Of a stretch of 20,282 nt of DNA, positions 9,406 to 16,674 are shown piece after piece. Position 1 is the first letter of the stretch. Every line of letters begins with the position of its first letter. The position numbers were made by a program, and so were the translations under genes. The stretch is taken from positions 928,561 through 948,842 of the forward strand of contig KZ111152.1 of the NCBI GenBank assembly GCA_002077045.2, read 5' to 3'. The stretch is from Rachicladosporium sp. CCFEE 5018. Its lineage: Eukaryota > Ascomycota > Dothideomycetes > Cladosporiales > Cladosporiaceae. A model generated the notes under the pieces. That model did not search any database, was not told the origin of the DNA, and saw only the letters and a list, made by a program, of their open reading frames with translations.

Positions 9406-10551
9406 ATGCAGCGCCCAGCGTACTCCTCCATACCTCCCGCCCAAAGCCCTCCCCTCCACCACCCAATCCCCCAACACGTCTCGACAGTACCCCATCTGCG
9501 AAGTCCTCCTCCACCGGTATCTCAGAACGGAGGCAATGGCTACGGGAACTCTCCACAAAGCCAAGGACAGCAAGCTGGCATGTCAGGCAACACAGGAAAC
9601 AATATGCACCCGGCATTTGGCGGGTTCATGGACGACAACACAGCGAGGCTAGCCATGGGGTTTGCTGGGCAGGGCATAGCGGCAGGACAGCAGGTCATGG
9701 AGCAGAATGTATGTTCAACAGACTCAGCAGATCTTTCACGAAGCTGTCGGGATTGATGGCTGACTTCGATCCAGTTCAACCGCTTCGTCAACGTCTCCGC
9801 CCTAAAACACTACTTTAATGTCTCGAACGCCTACGTCCTCCGCAAACTCCTCATTGTCCTCTTCCCCTGGCGCCACAAACCCTGGTCCCGACAAGTCTCA
9901 CACAACTCCTCCTCCGCCTCCGGTAGCTCCGCCTCCTTCCTCCCTCCCCGAGAGGATGTCAATAGCCCTGATATGTACATTCCCATCATGGCGTTCACGA
10001 CGTATGTGCTGTTGAGTACGCTGATCGCGGGCGTCAATGGCAAGTTCAAACCGGAGTTGCTGAGTAGTATGTTGGGGAACGCGGGAGGGAGTATTTTGTT
10101 GGAGCAGGCTATACTGTGGCTGGGGAGGTACTTTCTGAGTATCAACTCGGAGAGTCAGTTCTACGATCTGATCTCGTATTCGGGGTATAAGTTTGTCGGG
10201 GTGATTGTCACGCTTGTCGTGGCTGCGTTCTCGAGCGGAGGAAGGAGTACGAGGGGATGGGTGGGGTACAGTGTTTTGGGCTATACGTTCATGGCGAATG
10301 CGTTCTTCTTGGTAGGCTCGTCTCCAGTAAAGGGTGCAAGGACAGATACTGACTTCAAGCAGCTTCGGTCTTTGAAGTACGTCTTGCTTCCCTCGGACTC
10401 ATCGCCAGGTAACCCGAGCATGCAGACCATTGCGAAGGGACAGCGAAGAGGACGGATGCAATTCCTCTTCATTTATACCTACGTGGTACAATTTGCGCTC
10501 ATGTGGTGGCTAACGAGACTCGACTGGTCTCCGGTGAGGGCTGGCAAGTAG
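9406..10551 (+). CDS. YIF1: Yif1 (Hrf1 family) ER-Golgi membrane transport protein
   Basis: Exons 9406-9708, 9775-10311 and 10363-10551 give 342 residues. Yif1 works with Yip1 and Yos1 in COPII vesicle traffic between ER and Golgi. The N-terminal ~70 residues are Pro/Gln/Gly/Asn-rich and cytosolic. Then comes the Hrf1 domain: FNRFVNVSALKHYFNVSNAY, an amphipathic KLLIVLFPWRHKPW segment, and membrane helices starting YIPIMAFTTYVLLSTLIAG, followed by GRYFLSI, YSGYKFVGVIVTLVV and RSLKYVLLP, and ending with FLFIYTYVVQFALMWWLTRL. Length fits fungal Yif1. The two introns use CTGAC branch sites. Intron 2 is in frame with no stop and must be removed to give FFLLRSLKYV. The stop lies 193 bp from the convergent end of the Cbp4 gene. 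Confidence 0.93.
9709..9774 (+). other. Intron 1 of Yif1 (66 nt)
   Basis: Donor GTATGT, branch GCTGAC, acceptor TCCAG. It contains an in-frame TGA at 9754-9756, so removal is required. Confidence 0.92.
10312..10362 (+). other. Intron 2 of Yif1 (51 nt, in frame, stopless)
   Basis: Donor GTAGGC, branch TACTGAC, acceptor AGCAG. The length is a multiple of three with no stop. Removal restores the conserved FFLLRSLKYVLLP. Confidence 0.9.
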
Positions 10552-10744
10552 ACGACTGCTATCATCCGACGCATTGGGGCGGTCAAGGGAAGCATTGGTT
10601 GGGAGACGTTTGGTTTTTTGCAGCGTTCAAGCGAAAAGCTCTGTTAGAGTCCTCATCATGAGACTCTTGAGCAAATCAGTTTTAGACACATTAGAACGTC
10701 AAAGCTATGATACAAACGCCCCGTTGCCCTTCGATACCATGCCA

Positions 10745-11251
10745 TCATCTCAATGATCCCTTGATCTCCTGTCGTCTCGCCTCTGCTGCTGCGTCTTCTG
10801 CGCGCTTTGCCTCGAGCATGGCTTGTACGCCTAGCTTGCGAGTCTTCTCGTCGTCTTCTTCCCAAGCTGTCCATACTGTTCGCGTGTGAGTGGACTCCCA
10901 GTGGTGAAGGATTGAAGGGGTAAACATACTTGGCTTGTCACTCTTCGAGTACTGCTTTAATCTCGTCACAAAGGTGTCGAAGTCTTCCTGCTTGCCTTTG
11001 CGGTTTTCGAGGGAACGTCGTTGGAGCTCGGGATTGTATCGCTAGTATCTCGTTAGATGACCATATGGATGCGGTCTGGAATGGATGTGCGTACCGAGAA
11101 GAGCTCCTCTTCGGACGGTGTAACGTAGTAGATCAAGGCTGGACCACCGATGCAGCAGCTTGCGCCTCTGCAACAAGTCAATAAAGCATCCTTGTCAATG
11201 ATCGTGGGTCTTATACGCTGCGATCATCTTCACCCAAGTTATGGTCTTCAT
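10745..11251 (-). CDS. CBP4: Cbp4, assembly factor for the mitochondrial cytochrome bc1 complex
   Basis: Exons 11251-11217, 11167-11095, 11041-10930 and 10875-10745 give 116 residues. Cbp4 is an inner-membrane chaperone that helps mature cytochrome b during complex III assembly. The protein starts MKTITWVKMIAAG, continues with a short membrane segment (CCIGGPALIYYVTP), then the family hallmarks EEELFSRYNPELQRRSLENR, FDTFVTRLKQYSKSDKPIW and an Ala/Glu/Arg-rich helical tail. The start sits in a good context (CCACCATGA). Four exons in about 500 bp is intron-rich, but every junction has a sensible branch site and restores a conserved residue. The gene diverges from the 11507 gene across a 255-bp shared promoter region. 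Confidence 0.92.
10876..10929 (-). other. Intron 3 of Cbp4 (54 nt, in frame, stopless)
   Basis: Donor GTATGT, branch-like ACTCAC, acceptor AACAG. A multiple of three without a stop; removal gives SDKPIWTAW, as expected for the family. Confidence 0.9.
11042..11094 (-). other. Intron 2 of Cbp4 (53 nt)
   Basis: Donor GTACGC, branch TCTAAC, acceptor ACTAG. Joins EEELFS to RYNPEL. Confidence 0.9.
11168..11216 (-). other. Intron 1 of Cbp4 (49 nt)
   Basis: Donor GTATAA, branch-like ATTGAC, acceptor TTGCAG. Links a 35-nt first exon to the membrane segment. Confidence 0.85.
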
Positions 11252-11506
11252 GGTGGCGGATCGACCGGGATCAAGATGAGGATGGGCGCAAGAGTCGCTT
11301 CGATCCGGTCGATGGCTGAATTATCTTCAGTCCTCAGTATTCCTTCCGAGCAGATGACAGACAAGGGTGTTGACCATATGTGTTTGTGTGTGCATATATG
11401 TCTCCATCGACCAAATGCATGACAACTTGGTAGCATCGGAGTTCCATGCCGAGCGTCCAGACTTCGAGCTTCATCCACTCCCTTCGAACTCACCATCTCT
11501 TGCTTT

Positions 11507-12037
11507 ATGCCCAACAATGTCTACCCGATGACCCAGACTGCAACAAAACTAGCATCTTCAGCCAAGAAGCTCCTCTACATCAACTTCGACCCTCGTCCTC
11601 GGCCTCTCAACATCGCAATACTTGAGACTACACGCAACCTTGCGGATCCATCGAGCAAGCATCCATTCCACATACGCACGCAGAGACGGCTCGCAGCATT
11701 TGATCCGACGAAACTGCATTGGAGAGTTCTTGCACCCACGGGTCTGTCTAAGAGTGCTTACGTGCGTGATAAGGTTGGTAAGCGGGTCAAGGAGGCTTTC
11801 AAAGACGAGTTAAGGAGACAGGGATGGGGACCAGATGGACGACGTATCGCAGTGGACGGCGCTGGAGCTGAGCAGGAGCGAGATCTGTGCGGTGCGGCGT
11901 TGATTGGAGTGGTCAAGGATCCGATTGCGATCACGGCGAGCATGACTGCCGTGAGGGAGAGTGTCAGTCAGGCTGTGAGGAAGATTGTACAGGAGCAAAG
12001 AGGGGAGAATGAGAGTCACAGGAAACGTGGTCGATGA
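11507..12037 (+). CDS. Uncharacterised 176-aa basic protein with an RnpA-like motif
   Basis: A single open frame from the ATG at 11507 to the TGA at 12035-12037; an in-frame ATG at 11528 is a second possible start. The first ~30 residues have no acidic residue before Asp28 and several Lys, Ser and Thr, which would suit a mitochondrial presequence. The middle contains SKSAYVRDKVGKRVKEAFKD, which resembles the conserved RNR helix of bacterial RNase P protein RnpA (A-x2-RN-[KR]-[LIVM]-x-R-x-[LIVMTA]-[KR]), with D for N, G for a basic residue and K for R. The last part (ALIGVVKDPIAITASM followed by a helix) could be the closing strand and helix of the same fold. This is motif reading only; I do not recognise the family, and mitochondrial RNA binding is a hypothesis. 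Divergent from Cbp4, convergent with the 12233 gene. Confidence 0.7.
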   Translation: MPNNVYPMTQTATKLASSAKKLLYINFDPRPRPLNIAILETTRNLADPSSKHPFHIRTQRRLAAFDPTKLHWRVLAPTGLSKSAYVRDKVGKRVKEAFKDELRRQGWGPDGRRIAVDGAGAEQERDLCGAALIGVVKDPIAITASMTAVRESVSQAVRKIVQEQRGENESHRKRGR

Positions 12038-12232
12038 GATGATTTCCTTGATGATACATCCACGGCTGTAGTTCCTCTACTGCCTCCCTCATACCCAGCT
12101 ATGAAGTGCTCAGCACTGGATCAGCTAGAACACCGGTCTCCGGACCGCTTAGCTACCTCCCTGAAGCACATCCGCGAGTCTTCATCGCCAATTGACCGAT
12201 GCAACGTCGATACGGTAGCCTACCAAGCCTTG

Positions 12233-13444
12233 TCACACCAGCTTCGTCTTCTTGGCCCTCGGACTGCTCCGCTCCTCGATCTCTTCGATCGACTCCAGCT
12301 TACGCTTGCCTCCTACTTCAATCTTGATCGTCGGGATGGCGACCAGCTCACTCCACCCTCCTGACTGCTCCCACACCCAGTTGGCCGGGCTTGACTTGGT
12401 GTCAAATCCGAGCTCCCAACATGCCACGGCTTCCTGCTCAGGCTGAGGCGTGTAGCTCGCGGATGTGCCTGTGACAGAACGATCCCTCCAATCAGGAGTC
12501 ATCGTACGAGACGTTTCGCGGGTGACGACAGCCTTACTGTAGCCCGCCGTCTTCCCATACGACGCATCCCACGCCTGAGGTGTCATGGATTGACTGGACG
12601 CCAGGCGCTCTATGTGCGCCGAAGCCTTCATCGCCAGCCTTCGCGGTCCCTCTTCCTCGCCCACAGCCATCATGCTCGCCAATTGCCTGTCCATTCTTGC
12701 CTCTTTGTCGGCAATATGGGCAGCATGGTTGCCTCCCTTCACTGGTGCGATGAAGCCCTTGAACTCAGGGAAGCGGCAGCCGGTATGTCGCCCCTGCTCA
12801 TAACGTGCTTGAGCGCATTCCAGCGCTATCTTCGCCTCGAACTCTTCAGTATTGTCGCCAGTGAGCCTCGCTTTATTATGAAGCTTTTCACACAGGGCGC
12901 GAAGTGCACTTCGATCAAGGTTCAGTGCCGACCGAATGGCGGCTTTGGTCTCTTTGATCTCTCCCGCGTTGCGCAAGCGATACGGTGGCAGCTCCTCGCG
13001 TGTTGATGTCGCTGCCTCTGGAGCTGGTACCTGCTTTGGAGGCCTGACCGGCGGCGTACCACCTCTAGTCGACTGCTTGGGTTTACTCTCTGGCGTGTAC
13101 TCCACACGAGGCACTGGCTCTTCGAGTCGGGAGTCCTGTTTGATCTTCACATCTTCGAGCTTCACTATCGGACCTTCAACCGCCTCGGTCTTGATTTCCC
13201 GCTTGATTACTGGCGCCTGTACAGGAAACGGCTCTTCGCTATGGATTCTGTCTTTCAGCTTCACCCCTCTGGACTTGATCTTTGGGGTGCTCGCGACGCT
13301 CTCTACCGTTTTTGGCTTCATCACTGGCGTTGCCGAGCGTGGCGGCTCTGGAGTGGGCGTGGCTTTCTTAATCTTGATGCCTCTCTTCTGCCTCTCTGGA
13401 GGCTCTTCGACGTTACCTTTCCGTTTTGCCGCGGCGGAAGGCAT
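12233..13444 (-). CDS. Uncharacterised Lys-rich, probably nuclear protein (403 aa)
   Basis: A single open frame from the ATG at 13444 to the stop at 12233. No known domain was recognised. Residues 1-150 are disordered, rich in Lys, Pro, Glu and Thr, with several TP/SP sites. Three SUMO-type sites (hydrophobic-K-x-E) are clustered at about K81 (IKRE), K85 (IKTE) and K95 (VKLE). Residues 160-285 look helical and charged (KETKAAIRSALNLDRSALRA onward). The C terminus ends in a basic RAKKTKLV, a likely nuclear localisation signal. The protein could be a chromatin- or transcription-associated factor, but that rests only on composition. The unbroken frame and non-random composition over 1.2 kb support a real gene. 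Confidence 0.75.
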   Translation of the reverse strand: MPSAAAKRKGNVEEPPERQKRGIKIKKATPTPEPPRSATPVMKPKTVESVASTPKIKSRGVKLKDRIHSEEPFPVQAPVIKREIKTEAVEGPIVKLEDVKIKQDSRLEEPVPRVEYTPESKPKQSTRGGTPPVRPPKQVPAPEAATSTREELPPYRLRNAGEIKETKAAIRSALNLDRSALRALCEKLHNKARLTGDNTEEFEAKIALECAQARYEQGRHTGCRFPEFKGFIAPVKGGNHAAHIADKEARMDRQLASMMAVGEEEGPRRLAMKASAHIERLASSQSMTPQAWDASYGKTAGYSKAVVTRETSRTMTPDWRDRSVTGTSASYTPQPEQEAVACWELGFDTKSSPANWVWEQSGGWSELVAIPTIKIEVGGKRKLESIEEIEERSSPRAKKTKLV

Positions 13445-14247
13445 TGTGTCGATGTGCTGTGGCTGTGGCGCAAAGTCGTGTGTCGTGTTGTTCCTGCCAA
13501 TGATGGCGGCGACTTGATTTCACGGGGAGTAAGTGATGGCAGGAGTACGTTCTCATGAGTCCGTCAGCGTCCAGTCCTGCTCATACGTGTGGCGAGGTGG
13601 GAGACTGGGATCAGGGAGCAAACCTTAGAGTATGCGGCAAGATCGTACAGATGGTCATAACATCACCAATGGGGGTGTGGAGTAGCTATGGAGGCGGAAG
13701 CGACTGAGACGAAGTCACGTGCGGGTCTCCTGTAACGATCCTCGAGCTTGTGACATTGCTCTTTGGCGTATAAAACTTCACGTGATCACAAGATTCCCTC
13801 CTTGATGTGAAGTTCTCCGTATCACGCGTCCCCTGCATCAGTGCGCATTTCTCATGCTCCTATCAGCTACACCGTTTGGTGTCCGCTGGATTTATTGCAT
13901 GATTGAGAAACATGACTTCTGCTACCTGCGAATGGACTTGACACCTTTCCACATTCGAACACATTTGCACCGCCATGTCTTCCATCGGCATGGTAGGCAT
14001 GATATTCTGGCACGCAGTCAGGCAACGATCCTTCGAGGCTGCAGGATAGCGCCGAGAGGCGGCAGACTGACGGCCGCGGCAACCTTTTGCTGCCTTGTGT
14101 CACAGCACTTTCATAGATCATCAGTTCTGCCCAGGGAATTTGCACCGGCTTGATCAAACGTTCACAGTTCTTCCAGGGCACCAAGTACTCGATTCGCCGA
14201 CACGAACTCTGCCAACCTTACATATCCCGGCCGCTTCTTCTGTTAGC
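13445..14247. other. 0.8-kb divergent promoter region
   Basis: No convincing gene. It lies between divergent starts at 13444 (-) and 14248 (+). It contains a TATA string and two CACGTG E-boxes (13716-13721 and 13779-13784). Short open stretches between 13854 and 14184 on either strand show no recognisable protein. Confidence 0.5.
13769..13785 (+). promoter_or_regulatory. TATA string next to palindromic E-box TCACGTGA
   Basis: TATAAAA at 13769-13775 is followed by the 8-bp palindrome TCACGTGA at 13778-13785. A further TCACGTG lies at 13715-13721. TCACGTGA-like sites are the classical target of Cbf1/USF-type bHLH proteins. The TATA is about 470 bp from the ATG at 14248, so a long leader or an unseen transcript is implied if it is used. 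Confidence 0.45.
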
Positions 14248-15090
14248 ATGCCACCTCGCAACGAGGCATCACTCCTTGGATTGCCACGGGAGCTACGCGA
14301 CAACATCTACGCACATGTTCTCAAGACCGATATTGACTACAAGGTAGCGAAGGACTACACCCAACGCTATGGCAGTCAGCGCTACTACGACCCATCAGAA
14401 CATTCAAAAGGGCCGCTGAGAGAGCATATAGTACCCTGGACGAGCCTTGCACTGGTCTGCAGATCCGTCAACGACGAACTCTCGAATTACTTGCACGGCA
14501 TTGTGGAGCATGGAGAATCTCGAAGCAACGATTTGACTACTTGGACGCTGGACGTCGAGATTCCTAGACGTGGCATCGGCGCAGTCACGTGGCGTACTTT
14601 GCCGTGCGCACCTGACGATCTCAGCGTCCTGGACGTGACTATCCATGCTGTAGAGGAGATCAAGTTCTGGGGCGATGGCGGACCGATGGGATCTGTACCT
14701 TGCCTATACCAGCTGCTGAACGCTATTCTCCACTGCGGTCCGCATCTTCAGTGGACGCACCATTTGCCACAGCACCTCCGTCTTGATGAGATACGGATCT
14801 GCGTCGAGGGTAGTGGACCGCCGAGGTACCAAACATGGACGACTTGCGATGACGGCGAGGCCGAGACCGTGCGCTATGGGGACAATTTCAGCGAATTGAA
14901 AAACCTTGTGGGTATGTTGTGCGGTGCAGGTATGCTTGTGGGGTATGTTGATGTGGTGAGAATCTTCGAAGGAGTTGACGAGATTGTGGAGAAGCTGGAC
15001 AAGGAGAGGAGTACTGACAATGTGAGAGTGGTGCCTGCACATTGGGACGGCTATGGGTTTGAATGGGGCAGCGAGGGATACGGGGGTTGA
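14248..15090 (+). CDS. Uncharacterised fungal protein with F-box-like N terminus (280 aa)
   Basis: The frame is open from well upstream, but the ATG at 14248 gives the best start because residues right after it, LLGLPRELRDNIYAHVL, form the LPxELRxxIY segment typical of many fungal proteins with a truncated F-box-like beginning. It is followed by ALVCRSVNDEL, another common element of the group, and a mixed body with no catalytic motif. Such proteins are numerous in Dothideomycetes and mostly of unknown function; adaptor use in ubiquitin ligases is possible but the motif is weak. Its stop is only 32 bp from the convergent dehydrogenase stop, so the two 3' UTRs must overlap. Confidence 0.8.
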   Translation: MPPRNEASLLGLPRELRDNIYAHVLKTDIDYKVAKDYTQRYGSQRYYDPSEHSKGPLREHIVPWTSLALVCRSVNDELSNYLHGIVEHGESRSNDLTTWTLDVEIPRRGIGAVTWRTLPCAPDDLSVLDVTIHAVEEIKFWGDGGPMGSVPCLYQLLNAILHCGPHLQWTHHLPQHLRLDEIRICVEGSGPPRYQTWTTCDDGEAETVRYGDNFSELKNLVGMLCGAGMLVGYVDVVRIFEGVDEIVEKLDKERSTDNVRVVPAHWDGYGFEWGSEGYGG

Positions 15091-15122
15091 GGGACGTGGG
15101 CTGCTCGACGTAGACTGGTATA

Positions 15123-15896
15123 CTACTGGGGCAGATCTATCGCAGATACTTCCTTGTATATCTGGAGCAGCCGATCCTGCTTCCCAACATCAGTCCCAGC
15201 AGCGAGCGGCTTGGTAACACCACCAGGGTTCAGGTACACGCCCGACTGTTCACCCGCTACAGACTTCCCGGCCGCAAAGTCAGCAATCATCTTCGACGGT
15301 GCCGACGTGCTACCAGGTGCTCCGAACCCTCCAAGCTTCGTCTTCACCCAACCTGGATCCAGACTGCAGCTCTGCACGTCTTTCCACCTCGCAGCAACGG
15401 CATTAGCTAATAGCACATTGTGCAGCTTCGTGTCATTGTAAGCCTGCCCGCCAGCGAATCGTCTCCTAGTACTCCAAGTGACGTCCTCGAGACTAGCGTC
15501 GCCACTCATATGCAGTCCCGAACTAACATAGAGCAGTCGCTTCGGCTTCTCCATCAAGGCAGTAAGTACATACGGCGCCAACGAGTTGACAGCAAAGATC
15601 TGTGCGATGCCATCGCTCGTCTTCTCACCATTCGTCGAAAGTCCTAGGGCAGCGTTGTGGACCACAGCATCGAAAGGTCCAGCTTTGTTGGCTTCGGCCG
15701 CCAGCTTCTTGACGTCTGCGATGGTTGACAGGTCGCCGATCAGGACTCCTTTGGCTTTAGGCACGGCTGCTTGGGCTTCTTTGGCGCGGTTAGAGTTCCG
15801 GGCATGGAGGAAGACGACGTGACCTTGCTCGGAGAGGATCTTGGCTGCGGCCTGGCCAAGACCATCTGAGGAACCTGTGATCAGAATTCTGGACAT
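15123..15896 (-). CDS. Short-chain dehydrogenase/reductase (classical SDR)
   Basis: A 257-residue intronless frame, a typical length for classical SDRs. The Rossmann nucleotide motif TGSSDGLG lies at residues 7-14, and HARN at 31-34 suggests NADP(H) preference through the basic residue after beta-2. The NNAG equivalent is HNAA at 80-83. The catalytic Ser is in YVSSG (125/126) and YxxxK is Y153-NDT-K157, so the active site is intact. DPGWVKTKLGG follows as usual. The substrate cannot be deduced. A TATAAG box lies 54 bp upstream of the ATG. There is no biosynthetic cluster around it. Confidence 0.92.
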   Translation of the reverse strand: MSRILITGSSDGLGQAAAKILSEQGHVVFLHARNSNRAKEAQAAVPKAKGVLIGDLSTIADVKKLAAEANKAGPFDAVVHNAALGLSTNGEKTSDGIAQIFAVNSLAPYVLTALMEKPKRLLYVSSGLHMSGDASLEDVTWSTRRRFAGGQAYNDTKLHNVLLANAVAARWKDVQSCSLDPGWVKTKLGGFGAPGSTSAPSKMIADFAAGKSVAGEQSGVYLNPGGVTKPLAAGTDVGKQDRLLQIYKEVSAIDLPQ

Positions 15897-15949
15897 GTTT
15901 GGTTTAGTGACTCGCTCTGGACTGCGGAGAATAGTGAGATGAAGCTCTA

Positions 15950-15955
15950 CTTATA
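15950..15955 (-). promoter_or_regulatory. TATA box of the dehydrogenase gene
   Basis: TATAAG on the minus strand, in the context GTCTATAAGTAGAG, 54 bp before the ATG at 15896. The position fits a core promoter with a short leader. Confidence 0.5.
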
Positions 15956-16548
15956 GACCGTAAATCAATCCATGTACTAACAGTGGTGATGATCTTGAAT
16001 CTAGAACCTTACGTCATCTCTTTCGGAGTTAGGGTGTACGGCCATGATGAATGCGAGCCTTTTGCCATTAGGGCATCTTGGTTCGAGATCATACGATCGA
16101 TAGTAGTCCCTGCGAAGTTTGGGTCCGAACCCCAGTGATGAGTCAAGTGAGTCTGGCTGGGCGCCCTGCGGAGGTCTCGACTGGGGGGGTTGCGCGGAGA
16201 CACGCTGCTGTGTGCAATCATTACTTTTGATACACCTTCTATTCTCGGAGAACAACCACTTCTATCACCTCCTAAAATTTCGAAACCCGTATTTCCAAAG
16301 TGTCTAAGCGGCCAACAGCGTTCAGAAGCCGAGGACACTCCAACGCAAGCAGCGCGCCGTCCATGCTCGATGTCCCATCCAACAAAAGTGCCATGCAGGT
16401 AATTGATGCTTCCACAAGCCAGACGCCCCCTGCATCCAAACCCTGATGAGACCCCAACACTAATAGCACGCGCCAGCTGTCGTCTGAGTTGCATCCCATC
16501 GGACAATTGCTGTTCGTGCTGCTCACGCATCCACTCTGGTCGTCTCCC
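15956..16548. other. Intergenic region, no gene seen
   Basis: Between the dehydrogenase promoter and the end of the kinase gene. An open minus frame at 16009-16530 has no recognisable features and lacks protein-like composition. A GGTTCGGACCC-like string at 16121-16132 (-) resembles a tRNA B box, but no cloverleaf can be built. Confidence 0.4.
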
Positions 16549-16674
16549 TCACACCCCAACAACCTCACAAAGCGCCTTCCACTTCTCCCGATCCTCCACC
16601 AACCACCCTCTTCCCCTTTTGACCCCATCGATCACCTCCAACACCTTCCGAAAGCCGCTCGCAGCCCCCTTCAC
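16549..16674 (-). other. In-frame coding-like extension after the KA1 TAG
   Basis: After the TAG the same frame runs 41 codons to a TGA at 16549-16551. It encodes VKGAASGFRKVLEVIDG and a charged helix ending VEDREKWKALCEVVGV, which look like the closing strand and helix of a fungal KA1 domain. The TAG probably stands where homologues have Gln (from memory, not checked). It is therefore either the true end of a mutated gene, a readthrough or edited extension, or the second part of a spliced exon. Confidence 0.6.

Noticed and set aside
9145..9616. Minus-strand open frames over the start of Yif1
   Set aside because: They are antisense shadows of the Pro/Gln-rich N terminus of Yif1.
16121..16134. 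B-box-like GGTTCGGACCC suggesting a tRNA on the minus strand
   Set aside because: A T-arm-like stem of four pairs forms, but no acceptor stem, A box or anticodon arm can be found at the right spacing.
16009..16530. 173-codon minus-strand open frame between the dehydrogenase and the kinase
   Set aside because: No recognisable domain or homologous pattern, and it would sit in the dehydrogenase promoter and kinase 3' region.
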